From positions 1-64,000 of the forward strand of contig CALUQY010000009.1 of the NCBI GenBank assembly GCA_944323035.1: DNA of 64,000 bases, in the 5' to 3' direction. The stretch comes from Candidatus Gastranaerophilales bacterium (GTDB taxonomy: Bacteria; Cyanobacteriota; Vampirovibrionia; Gastranaerophilales; Gastranaerophilaceae). This document shows positions 40,866-49,437 of this stretch, in pieces. The translations under genes were made by a program, and so were the position numbers. The first letter of the stretch is position 1. Each line of letters opens with the position of its first letter. The notes beneath the pieces are model-generated. The model saw only the letters and a list, made by a program, of their open reading frames with translations. It did not search any database and had not been told where the DNA came from.

Positions 40866-41870
40866 CTATGCTATTTCCCAACGTCCGCAGGTACCGCCCC
40901 AGCGCGCTATGATATTTCCTTTAATATCTTTTATATTTTCAACGCGTTGAAGCTCATCCGTACCCTCAACGATCGTGATAACTTCGCAATTATTTGAACA
41001 GCCGTTGCAATCGCAGGTAATTGAAGTAAAGTGCATATCGCCGACTTCCCAGCCTTTGAATTTTGTCGGAACTTCCGTATACTGGTGGTTTTCCATGGCA
41101 AGAAGCGCAGCACCTATGGCACCCATTGTCTGGTGATGATTTGGTACAACGACCTTCGTGCCCAAAGCTTCTTCAAAAGCTTTTACCATGCCGGTATTGG
41201 TTGCGACACCGCCCTGAAAGGTAATCGTTGGCAGAAGCTCTTTACCGAGTGCAAGGTTGCTTAAATAGTTTCTTACAAGAGCCTGACAGAGGCCGTATAG
41301 CAAATCTTCCACAGGATAGCCCAGCTGTTGTTTGTGGATAAGGTCACTTTCCGCAAATACACCGCAGCGGCCCGCAATTCTGGCAGGGTTCGTGGATTTA
41401 AGAGCAGTTTCACCGAATTTTTCAATCGGAACATTCAATCTTTGCGCCTGGTGGTCTAAGAAACTTCCTGTACCTGCCGCGCAAACGGTGTTCATAGCGA
41501 AGTCGGTGACAATACCGTCGCGAAGGATAATAATTTTACTGTCCTGCCCGCCGATTTCAAGAATAGTCTGAACGCCCGGAACATTTGTACTTGCGGCAAC
41601 TGCGTGTGCGGTAATTTCGTTTTTAATAACGTCAGCACCAACGAGCGCACCGGCAAGGTTACGTCCGGAACCCGTTGTTCCGACACCCATTACCACGTAG
41701 TCTGTCAACTTTTTGTCATAAAGCTGTTTTAATCCGTTTTGTACTGCCATTACAGGTTTTCCGGCAGTTTTCAACATAACGCTGTCTACATATTTTCCTT
41801 TTTCGTCAACCAACGCCAGTTTGGTCGTAACCGAACCAACGTCTATCCCTAAGTACACTGTTAAACTCAT
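40866..41870 (-). CDS. CoA-dehydratase activase-like ATPase (BadF/HgdC family)
   Basis: A 334-residue protein of the acetate-kinase/Hsp70 fold. It has the N-terminal phosphate loop GIDVGSVTTKLALVD, and two conserved cysteines (NTVCAAGTGSF and GRCGVFAESDLIH) that in HgdC-type activases hold one [4Fe-4S] cluster between two subunits. GGVATN lies near the C-terminus, followed by an extra Cys-rich tail (ITCDCNGCSNNCEV). Such proteins use ATP to send electrons to 2-hydroxyacyl-CoA dehydratases or benzoyl-CoA reductases. No dehydratase subunit is nearby, so its client is unknown. It follows lysC by 16 bases; SD AAAAGGA. Confidence 0.82.
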   Translation of the reverse strand: MSLTVYLGIDVGSVTTKLALVDEKGKYVDSVMLKTAGKPVMAVQNGLKQLYDKKLTDYVVMGVGTTGSGRNLAGALVGADVIKNEITAHAVAASTNVPGVQTILEIGGQDSKIIILRDGIVTDFAMNTVCAAGTGSFLDHQAQRLNVPIEKFGETALKSTNPARIAGRCGVFAESDLIHKQQLGYPVEDLLYGLCQALVRNYLSNLALGKELLPTITFQGGVATNTGMVKAFEEALGTKVVVPNHHQTMGAIGAALLAMENHQYTEVPTKFKGWEVGDMHFTSITCDCNGCSNNCEVITIVEGTDELQRVENIKDIKGNIIARWGGTCGRWEIA

Positions 41871-41886
41871 TTCGTTTTCCTTTTCT

Positions 41887-43155
41887 CTATACATCCGGTA
41901 AATCGCCTTTGACTTCCGCGATTTCATCGCTGTTAAGTTCAAAGACATCGTGTAAAACTTTTATTGCCTTTTTAGTATCTTCTTTGTTTACAAGGCAGCT
42001 TATTTTTATTTCGCTTGTTGCAATCATTCTGATATTAATATTGGCATCCGCGAGCGCCTGAAACATTTTTGACGCTATCCCCGGGCGGCCTATCATGCCG
42101 GCTCCGACAGCCGAAACTTTTGCGATATCGGTATTTGCTTCAACTTTAGAGAAATGCCATTTATCTTTAAGCTTATTAAGCACCTCAAGCGCGGCATCAA
42201 CATCATCCGCACAGATAGTAAACGCAATGTCGTTAGTGTTGGCTACTTTATCTGCATAAGATTGGATAATCATATCAACTGAGATTTTGCTGTCGGCAAG
42301 TGCCGTAAACACAGCCGCTGCCGCACCGGGTTTATCCGGAACATCACAAACGACTATTCTTGCCTGTGAAAGGTCTGCCGCTATGCCTGCTACTGCTTTA
42401 TTAATTTCCATTTCATCAACTCCTAATACTAAAGTACCTAAATTGTCGAGTTTAAAACTGCTTCTTACCCTCAAAGGAACATTGTAAACTTTTGCGGTTT
42501 CAACGCTGCGCGGGTGAAGAACATTCGCGCCTGCCTGAGCGAGTTCAAGCATTTCGCCGTAAGAAATTTCTTTCAGGCGGGAAGCTGTCGGAACGATTCT
42601 CGGATCGGTCGTGTAGACGCCTTCAACATCGGTATAAATATCGCAGCGTTTTGCCTTGAGTGCTGCTGCAAGTGCGACCGCCGAAATATCAGAACCGCCT
42701 CTGCCCAGAGTCGTAATTTCATTACCTTGAGTAACGCCCTGAAATCCGGCTACCACAATAATTTTCCCTGCTGCAAGATCACGTTCCAGACGGGTTGTAT
42801 CAATATCAGTAATTCTAGCTTTCAGGTGAATGTTTTCGGTATGAATACCTATTTGCATAGCGTTTAAGCTTTCCGCCTCATACCCCAGCGCCTGAATTGC
42901 AATTGCAAGAAGAGCAATTGAAACACCTTCTCCGGTTGATAAGAGCATGTCCATTTCACGTGCGGAAGGGTTAGGGTTCAAATCTTTCGCCATTTTTACA
43001 AGATAATCCGTTGTATGCCCCATTGCTGAAACAACCACGACAACATCATTGCCGTTTTCTTTCTCACGGATAACCGCGCGGGCAACATTTTTTATTTTCT
43101 CAACATCGGCAACGGATGTTCCGCCGAATTTCTGGACTATTATGTCTTTTTTCAA
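41887..43155 (-). CDS. lysC: Aspartokinase
   Basis: A 422-residue enzyme that phosphorylates aspartate at the start of lysine, threonine and methionine synthesis. The kinase domain (1 to about 245) has VQKFGGTSVAD, AGFQGVTQGNEITTLGRGGSD and YTDVEGVYTTDPRIV. Two C-terminal ACT domains (about 265-400; DKPGAAAAVFTALAD and VGAGMIGRPGIASKMFQAL) indicate feedback control by lysine and/or threonine. No lysine riboswitch is present in the short upstream gap. It lies third in the kdsC-TPR-lysC-activase gene string. Confidence 0.96.
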   Translation of the reverse strand: MKKDIIVQKFGGTSVADVEKIKNVARAVIREKENGNDVVVVVSAMGHTTDYLVKMAKDLNPNPSAREMDMLLSTGEGVSIALLAIAIQALGYEAESLNAMQIGIHTENIHLKARITDIDTTRLERDLAAGKIIVVAGFQGVTQGNEITTLGRGGSDISAVALAAALKAKRCDIYTDVEGVYTTDPRIVPTASRLKEISYGEMLELAQAGANVLHPRSVETAKVYNVPLRVRSSFKLDNLGTLVLGVDEMEINKAVAGIAADLSQARIVVCDVPDKPGAAAAVFTALADSKISVDMIIQSYADKVANTNDIAFTICADDVDAALEVLNKLKDKWHFSKVEANTDIAKVSAVGAGMIGRPGIASKMFQALADANINIRMIATSEIKISCLVNKEDTKKAIKVLHDVFELNSDEIAEVKGDLPDV

Positions 43156-43174
43156 CTCTTACAAATCCTCGTCA

Positions 43175-44674
43175 TTAACCTTTGAACTTTTCTAAAAGAA
43201 TGTTCTTCTCATCAGCATACAAAAAAGTTGAATTTTTCTCAAGTTTTTCCGCTAATTTTAAAAGTTCCTTAACATTGTAATCAGAAGAATGCTCGTTTAA
43301 AAGCTTAAAACCCGTGTGAAATAACAAGTTTTCAAAATACGGATTTTCCGGAAATATTTTAAGTGCTTTTTTGATTTTAAAGCGCGCCTGCGCAAAATTT
43401 TCATGTTTGAGATAATATTCAATAAAATCTTTATATGCTTGAAGGTGGCGCGGAGTCTTTTCAAGGGTAAGTTCAAAGTATTTTTCGGTTTTATAATTAT
43501 CTCCGTCCGCGTCATAAATTTTTGCAAGAAGGTAGTAAACCGCAGGAAGTTTCAGGGTAATTTGGAGAGCTTTTCTGAAATTTTCTTCTGCGGCGGTAAG
43601 GTTTCCGGTTTTGTAGTTCCAGACACCGAGAAGCATATAAGCAACAGCCATTGTTTCCTTGTTCTCCTCACTTTCTACATCAAAAGTCAACGCCTGGACA
43701 GCAGCCTCTTTGCCCTCAAGTTCGCCGAGAAGTATTTCGCAGATAAGAATTTTCATATCCGTAGATTTATCCTGTTCGTATTCAAGCACCTTTTTATAAG
43801 ATTCAAGGGCTGAGGCGAAGTCCTCCTGAAACATATAAATATTTGCGCGCGCCATATATAAAGCAGCGGAACAAAGCTCATTATCCTCAGCTTTTTGAAC
43901 ACATTCAAGCGCTTTTTCAACCTCAAATTGAGCATTATAAATTTCAGCCAGCAAAAGATAGGCCGGCAGGAAATTTTTATTCATCTCAATTGTTTGCTTT
44001 GCCAGCGCTTCCGCATTCGGATAATCCGCTTTGAGCTTTTTAAGTTTTGCATATTCATAGAAGTGCGCGGCAGCAGGTGCGACTTTAACAAGCAGCGAAA
44101 GTCTTGTTTCCGCCCGCTCGTAGTCGCCGAACATAATATCAATAGTTGCGGTCAAAAACAGAGCATTCATGTTATGCGGGTCGATTGCAAAAGCTTTGAC
44201 AAATTCCGCCCTTGCTTCCTCAAACCGTTCAAGCCGGTATAACGCCATGCCATATCCGGTTATGATGTCGGCATCGGATTTAAATACGTTTTTCCCGCGT
44301 TCAAAAGTTATTCTGGCTTCATCATTAAGCCGCGCCGACAACTGCGCAAAACCCAGCCGCATAAATAAATCTTTTTTTATAGGGTTCAAATTCAAAGCCT
44401 TCTGAAAAAATCTTGCGGCCTTTTCAAAATCTTTAGCCGATTCATAAAAATATCCCAATGTTCTGTAAACACCTTCATTTGCCGGATATAATTCCATAAT
44501 CTCAAGCAGTAAAGCTTCTGCCTCTGCTCTTTTATTTTGCTTCAAAAATGTTACAGCCTTATTAACCAGCGCAACAGAAGGCATCGCGCCCGACGGGGAT
44601 AATTTCTTGTAATCATCCACATTCCGGCTGATTTCTCTAATCTGTTCAAGTATTTTCTTTAAGTAGTCAAACAA
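43175..44674 (-). CDS. Tetratricopeptide repeat protein
   Basis: A 499-residue TPR protein with roughly ten to twelve repeats (for example EALLLEIMELYPANEGVYRTLGY, then KAARFFQKALNLNP). No signal peptide. The first 16 bases overlap the end of the kdsC-like gene, which implies translational coupling. Partners are unknown. Not obviously related to the 4000-5766 TPR protein beyond the repeat itself. Confidence 0.88.
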   Translation of the reverse strand: MFDYLKKILEQIREISRNVDDYKKLSPSGAMPSVALVNKAVTFLKQNKRAEAEALLLEIMELYPANEGVYRTLGYFYESAKDFEKAARFFQKALNLNPIKKDLFMRLGFAQLSARLNDEARITFERGKNVFKSDADIITGYGMALYRLERFEEARAEFVKAFAIDPHNMNALFLTATIDIMFGDYERAETRLSLLVKVAPAAAHFYEYAKLKKLKADYPNAEALAKQTIEMNKNFLPAYLLLAEIYNAQFEVEKALECVQKAEDNELCSAALYMARANIYMFQEDFASALESYKKVLEYEQDKSTDMKILICEILLGELEGKEAAVQALTFDVESEENKETMAVAYMLLGVWNYKTGNLTAAEENFRKALQITLKLPAVYYLLAKIYDADGDNYKTEKYFELTLEKTPRHLQAYKDFIEYYLKHENFAQARFKIKKALKIFPENPYFENLLFHTGFKLLNEHSSDYNVKELLKLAEKLEKNSTFLYADEKNILLEKFKG

Positions 44675-45141
44675 TCCGCGACCTCTCTGAAAGCTCCGTT
44701 ACCGCAGGTGTGCTCCGTAATCTGTATGCCTTCAACATTTTTAACCCGCAGCGGCGCATGCGGCAATGTGATTTTATATTTTGCATGTTCCAGACACGCC
44801 AGATCATTAACATCATCACCTATATAAACATACTCTTCCTGCGACAAATTATGCCGTTCAATTATATCTTTCAAAACATCAATCTTAACCCTGATTGACT
44901 GGTGAACCTCTTCTATCGCAAACTTTTTCGCAAGCATTTCAATAGCCTGATTACCCTCTCCCGAGATAATCCCCAGCTTAAATCCGGCTTTTTTAAGTAT
45001 AGACATCCCCATTACATCCTGAAAATGAATTTTTCTTGTCATAACTCCGTTGTCCGAAATGTAAACACATCCGTCCGTCATAACCCCGTCGAAATCAGTA
45101 ATCACCATTTTTATTGTTTTGGGCAGATAAAGTTTTGACAT
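44659..45141 (-). CDS. kdsC: KdsC-like HAD phosphatase
   Basis: A 160-residue C0-type HAD hydrolase without a cap domain. Motif I is DFDGVMTDG (nucleophile and acid Asp), motif II IISGE, and motif IV YIGDDVNDL. The family removes phosphate from KDO-8-phosphate in lipopolysaccharide core synthesis and acts as a tetramer. Some close relatives act on other sugar phosphates (for example NeuA-linked or KDN phosphatases), and no kdsA or kdsB is nearby. First gene of its operon; SD AAGGA. Confidence 0.88.
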   Translation of the reverse strand: MSKLYLPKTIKMVITDFDGVMTDGCVYISDNGVMTRKIHFQDVMGMSILKKAGFKLGIISGEGNQAIEMLAKKFAIEEVHQSIRVKIDVLKDIIERHNLSQEEYVYIGDDVNDLACLEHAKYKITLPHAPLRVKNVEGIQITEHTCGNGAFREVADCLTT

Positions 45142-45197
45142 AATTCCAAATTCCTTATATGCTAAGAATATAACATAAAGTTCGGGAGTTGTAAAAG

Positions 45198-46475
45198 ATG
45201 TTTCTATTCTACATAAACCTAAGTATCATAATCATTCTTATAATCTGTTTTTACCTGACGCGCAAAACCAATACCCGCTGGGAAAAGATTAACGATTATC
45301 TCGGGATAGTAACGAATACTATCAACTCTGTGCGCTACGGGAACCTTACAACTAAAATCGAACCGCTTAAACATTCCAACAACCCGAGCTATCAAAACGT
45401 AACCGAAAGTATTAACCGTATGGTCGAAACCCTCAACGACCGCGAAAAAATGATTGTCGAATACCAGACTGAACTCATGCGCCAGAATACACTCCTTGAA
45501 ACGGTAATCAACTCGCTTTCAGACGGGATTTTAATCGTTAACGAAAAAAATTCCATTCTGAAAACTACCCCCAAAATAGAAAACTGGTTCGGTCAAAAAC
45601 ATCAGGATTTAGTCGGCAAAAGCGTTTTAGATTTTATAGAAATAGACGAAAAAGTTAATCTGCATAAGGCTGAAAAAGTTAATGTTTTCATCAAGCACAA
45701 CCCGAACAAAAACTTTCAGCTTAGCGCCATAAAGCTTTTTGTGGATGAGAAAAAACGCTACGTTCTCTTAATAACAGATATCACAAACGAAAAACAGCTT
45801 GAAAGTTTAAAAGAAGATTTTATCGCAACCCTCACGCACGATTTGAAAGTTCCGATTGTCGCGGAAAGCAATATGCTTAACTTCTTTTTAGAGGGTAAGT
45901 TCGGCGAGATAAACGAAAAACAGCAATTTGCTCTTGAAGGCATGAAAAAATCCAATCGCGAACTTGTCAATCTTGTTCAAATAATTCTCGACACATATAA
46001 AATCAAAGAAACCGGCGTAAAATTATACAAAGAAAACATAACCCTTAACGAATTTCTCTCCGACATAATCGCTGAAATGCAGCCTATTGCCGCAGAATCA
46101 AACATTCAAATTAAGTTTAACGTGTCAACAAACCGGAGCATTATGGCTGACAAGCTCCAACTCGGACGTGTGGTAAAAAACCTTATTTCAAACGCAATTA
46201 TCCACAGCAATTCCAGCGAAACAATTGAAATCGAAACCGGCGAAATCCCCGGTTATGTAACGATTTCAGTAATTGATTTCGGACAGGGCATCCCGAAAGA
46301 AGAAATTCCTTTAATCTTTAATAAATATTATTCTTCGACAAAAAAATTCCGCAAAATCGGCACAGGCCTTGGGCTTTATCTTTCGCAGGAAATCATCAAT
46401 TCCCACAACGGCGAAATAAATGTTTCCAGCACCGAAAACGTAAGAACGGAATTTTGTATTAAGCTGCCTGTCTAA
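45198..46475 (+). CDS. Membrane-bound sensor histidine kinase with PAS domain
   Basis: A 425-residue kinase. One N-terminal membrane helix (residues 1-20, FYINLSIIIILIICFYL) is followed by a HAMP-like or coiled linker (to about 95), a PAS domain (about 98-195, LSDGILIVNEKNSILKTTPKIE), a HisKA domain with the phosphorylated His in FIATLTHDLKVPIV, and an ATPase domain with the N box (LISNAIIHS), GQGIPKEEI and GTGLGLYL. No periplasmic sensor domain and no response regulator nearby, so it is an orphan kinase probably sensing an internal or membrane signal. SD GGGAG. Confidence 0.92.
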   Translation: MFLFYINLSIIIILIICFYLTRKTNTRWEKINDYLGIVTNTINSVRYGNLTTKIEPLKHSNNPSYQNVTESINRMVETLNDREKMIVEYQTELMRQNTLLETVINSLSDGILIVNEKNSILKTTPKIENWFGQKHQDLVGKSVLDFIEIDEKVNLHKAEKVNVFIKHNPNKNFQLSAIKLFVDEKKRYVLLITDITNEKQLESLKEDFIATLTHDLKVPIVAESNMLNFFLEGKFGEINEKQQFALEGMKKSNRELVNLVQIILDTYKIKETGVKLYKENITLNEFLSDIIAEMQPIAAESNIQIKFNVSTNRSIMADKLQLGRVVKNLISNAIIHSNSSETIEIETGEIPGYVTISVIDFGQGIPKEEIPLIFNKYYSSTKKFRKIGTGLGLYLSQEIINSHNGEINVSSTENVRTEFCIKLPV

Positions 46476-46585
46476 AGATTAGCCATAACGGCGACACCGG
46501 TAGTCATTACAATTTCCCTGACTGTCGGATTATTTTTTTAGAACTTCTTTTTTATATTACAAAATGTAGAAAAGGAGTAATAATA

Positions 46586-47056
46586 ATGAACAAAAAATTT
46601 TTAGCTGTATTTTGTCTGCTGCTGGCAGTAGTTTTAGGAGTTTCAATAAACAACATAGCACTTTCAAATTCCAACACCGGCAATATGAAAATCGGTATTG
46701 TTGACTTGAGCCAGCTAATTACAAATTCCCAATCCGTTAAAACGCTCAAATCAACCCACGAAAAACAACTTGCTGAAATAGAAAAAACTCTTGAACAGGC
46801 CCGCATTGATATTTCCAACGAAACCAATCCCGACAAAATCGCTGAATTAGAAGAAAAATACAGAAAAGACGTAAGTGATAAAAAATTCCAGATGGATAAA
46901 AGTTATAACGACAAACTTATGGAAATAGACAAAAGCATCAAAGCGCAGGTCGCGCAAAAGGCAAAAGAACTTAACTATTCAATAGTTCTGCCCAAAAACA
47001 TGGTACTCTACGGCGGTGAAGATATCACAAACTTAATCGCAAAAGATATTAAGTAG
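46586..47056 (+). CDS. OmpH/Skp-like periplasmic chaperone
   Basis: A 156-residue protein with an N-terminal signal or anchor (MNKKFLAVFCLLLAVVLGV), then the OmpH pattern: a beta segment (KIGIVDLSQLITNSQSVKTL), a long charged coiled coil (about residues 55-125) and a final strand (YSIVLPKNMVLYGGEDIT). In Proteobacteria Skp escorts outer-membrane proteins through the periplasm; the same role is likely in this diderm. No bamA or lpxD nearby. SD AAAGGAG. Its 3' end overlaps the next, convergent gene by eight bases. Confidence 0.88.
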   Translation: MNKKFLAVFCLLLAVVLGVSINNIALSNSNTGNMKIGIVDLSQLITNSQSVKTLKSTHEKQLAEIEKTLEQARIDISNETNPDKIAELEEKYRKDVSDKKFQMDKSYNDKLMEIDKSIKAQVAQKAKELNYSIVLPKNMVLYGGEDITNLIAKDIK

Positions 47057-47924
47057 TCTTTTCATGTTTAAAAACCGCATCCGTGCAGGTGTAGAGGTAA
47101 AGCATAAATATCGCAACCGCCGTCATGATAAATGACGAAATCATATAAATCGGCGAGGTTTCGGTTATACTCATTCCGACCGCACTCTTGAAATCCGCAC
47201 TGAAAAACGATGCAGGCAGCAATTCAATTACCACACAAACCGGCAGCGTTATACGCCAGAAATTTTGATTTAAAATTTCACGGTTAAACGCATAACCGTA
47301 CAAACCCAGCGCGATATAAAGGCTTGACAGTGTTGAGAAACAATCAAAAATATTAAAATTCATTATATTTCCGGCAACACCGAAAAACATCGCCAGATAA
47401 ATAAACATATAAGACGCAATTGCATAAACCGCAAAACATTTTCTGCCGGAATGTTTTGCCGAGCTTAGCAAATTCATCGTCTTTGAATAATGATAATACC
47501 CGAGATAAAACGGAACATAAATTATAAACAACGCAAGCAATACAAAAATTAAAACCTCAATCCGCGTCATTGCAAGCAGCATCTGAAAATCCCAGTTGCG
47601 GGGAACCATTCCGTTTTTCATTGCGCTTACAATCATATCCGCATACATCGGAGCATAAACATTTATATATAATAATATACCGACCGCCGCAAACGAAATT
47701 ACGGAAAAATAAAATAACCATTTATGGACATTCTCCGGAATTAAACGTTTTTTCCAGCCTAAGGCAAAAGTATAAATCATCGCAAACACAAGAACTATTT
47801 CAACACACGTATTCACAATCGCCTCGGACGGTGAAACCCGAACGGTATTTTCAATCCCGAGTCCGGCAAAACCCAAGCCAAGCATTATCAAAGCGTATAT
47901 TACAAATAATATTTTCCAAACCAT
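47049..47924 (-). CDS. Polytopic membrane protein of unknown function
   Basis: A 291-residue protein with about eight hydrophobic segments (VWKILFVIYALIMLGLG, IVLVFAMIYTFALGW, YFSVISFAAVGILLYIN and so on). A motif F-Y-L-G-Y-Y-H-Y lies near its middle. It does not match a family I can name. I use ATG 47924 (SD TTGGAG) rather than the in-frame ATG at 47981, which lacks an SD. Confidence 0.7.
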   Translation of the reverse strand: MVWKILFVIYALIMLGLGFAGLGIENTVRVSPSEAIVNTCVEIVLVFAMIYTFALGWKKRLIPENVHKWLFYFSVISFAAVGILLYINVYAPMYADMIVSAMKNGMVPRNWDFQMLLAMTRIEVLIFVLLALFIIYVPFYLGYYHYSKTMNLLSSAKHSGRKCFAVYAIASYMFIYLAMFFGVAGNIMNFNIFDCFSTLSSLYIALGLYGYAFNREILNQNFWRITLPVCVVIELLPASFFSADFKSAVGMSITETSPIYMISSFIMTAVAIFMLYLYTCTDAVFKHEKTT

Positions 47925-48047
47925 AATCACAATTCTCCAACATAAGTCATTATAATACATAATTTCCAAAAATAATGTCATTTAAATACTTGATTTTTAA
48001 AATTCAAAATGTATAATAGAAATGTTAAATCTTAGAGGGGTCATTTT

Positions 48048-48242
48048 ATGTTAGTTTCGTCGATAGTAGGTTTTAACTTTGGTACAACGCAGGTTTCAAA
48101 GCAGAATGTACAAAATTCGCAAAACCATTCATCGTCCTCTCAGTGCCAAAATCAGCAATCAGCCTCGAACTCCTTGAAAGTTCATCAAAACAAACCCCAC
48201 CGGCAACACAGCAAAAACAACAAATTGTCATTATTCGCTTAA
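48048..48242 (+). CDS. Small low-complexity protein with N-terminal NFG motif
   Basis: A 64-residue protein: M-L-V-S-S-I-V-G-F-N-F-G-T-T followed by a Ser/Gln/Asn/His-rich tail with no predicted fold. The N-terminal pattern resembles the NFGA motif of the 5986, 6425 and 27692 genes. SD GAGGGG and a -10-like TATAAT (48012-48017) upstream support expression. It could be a degenerate or minimal member of that motif group. Confidence 0.5.
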   Translation: MLVSSIVGFNFGTTQVSKQNVQNSQNHSSSSQCQNQQSASNSLKVHQNKPHRQHSKNNKLSLFA

Positions 48243-48244
48243 AA

Positions 48245-49411
48245 CTAAAGCTTTATATATTTAATTAATAATGACGCACAAACAGGGATAATCGAAATCC
48301 AGAACAGTAAATTTGTAATGCCCATATTTTCTGCAACCAGCCCCAGAACAGACATCAAAACAGCAATTACGCCTGCACTAAACCCGTTTACAAAACCGGA
48401 AATTATACTTTTATAACGCGGTGCAAGATTTTGCGCAACAACCATTATTACAGGCGTTGCCATCATTGTAATCGCTCCCGTCAAAATAAACATGACAAGG
48501 GCAAGCCACGGATGTGTTTTATAAGTCAAAATAAATACAAGCAAGAGCGGAAACGTTGAAATCATTGAAAGATAAAGTATCGCTTTTGTACCGAACTTCT
48601 TCTCAAGCCACGGACTTATAGTCGAAGCAACACCGCCCGCAAACGTAAATATAAACAACGCGCAGCCTATATAAAATTTACTGTATCCCATATCCTTCCA
48701 CAAAAACGGCAGAAAAATTGAACAGGAGGTAGTAATCAGAGTTTTGACCATTGCAATAAAGAATAAGATGTTCAAATCTCTGTCAGTCAGGATATCAACA
48801 AACGCCTGAGTGAACGCGAATTTATGCACAGGCTCCTCAAATGATGAAATCTTAGGCACAAATTTAAACATAAATAACGCCCATATAACACCTATAAGAC
48901 AGGCAGGAGCAATTTTCCCGAGTCCGAAAAACTGTGCAATGGAAGCCGATACCAGAGGTCCCAGAGAATACCCTAACGCACCGACACCGATAAAAATTCC
49001 CATCCATTTTGCAACATCTTTTTTACCGTTTTTGAGGAATTTTGAAACCACACCCAATGCCTGCGGATGAAAAAGACTTGAGCCTAAACTCCCGAGTACA
49101 ACAAAAAGAATAAACAGCCACTTACATGGCAGCCCGGGTGCAAAAGAAATAAATACAGAGGACATCAAAAGCCCCCAGAAAATAAACCCGCGCCGTTGAA
49201 TATTATCTGCGAAGTATCCGATTAACGGCTGCAAGACAGAAGAAAAGATGTGCGAAATACTTATAATCAGCGTAGCAAATGCAAGCGTAAAATCAAGTTT
49301 TGCCGCAATAAACGGCATCAACGGGTTCAACATGCCAGTATAAATGTCGTTTATAAAATGCGCGCCCGAAAGCCACATTACTGCTAATTTAGATTTCTTT
49401 TCGCCAATCAT
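48245..49411 (-). CDS. MFS transporter, fosmidomycin-resistance (Fsr)-like
   Basis: A 388-residue carrier with about 12 helices. The first helix region GAHFINDIYTGMLNPLMPFI and the later GSSLFHPQALGVVSKF are typical of the Fsr group within MFS (LSGAHFxxDxxxG...LxPLLP; SSLFHPEA). By family it exports drugs or metabolites by proton antiport; the true substrate is unknown. It is convergent with the 48048 gene. No regulator is adjacent. Confidence 0.85.
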   Translation of the reverse strand: MIGEKKSKLAVMWLSGAHFINDIYTGMLNPLMPFIAAKLDFTLAFATLIISISHIFSSVLQPLIGYFADNIQRRGFIFWGLLMSSVFISFAPGLPCKWLFILFVVLGSLGSSLFHPQALGVVSKFLKNGKKDVAKWMGIFIGVGALGYSLGPLVSASIAQFFGLGKIAPACLIGVIWALFMFKFVPKISSFEEPVHKFAFTQAFVDILTDRDLNILFFIAMVKTLITTSCSIFLPFLWKDMGYSKFYIGCALFIFTFAGGVASTISPWLEKKFGTKAILYLSMISTFPLLLVFILTYKTHPWLALVMFILTGAITMMATPVIMVVAQNLAPRYKSIISGFVNGFSAGVIAVLMSVLGLVAENMGITNLLFWISIIPVCASLLIKYIKL

Positions 49412-49437
49412 ATTTCTGCTCCGTCAATCAACTGACG

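Noticed and set aside
43155-43175. Lysine riboswitch ahead of lysC
   Set aside because: Only about 20 bases separate lysC from the upstream TPR gene, far too short for the element.
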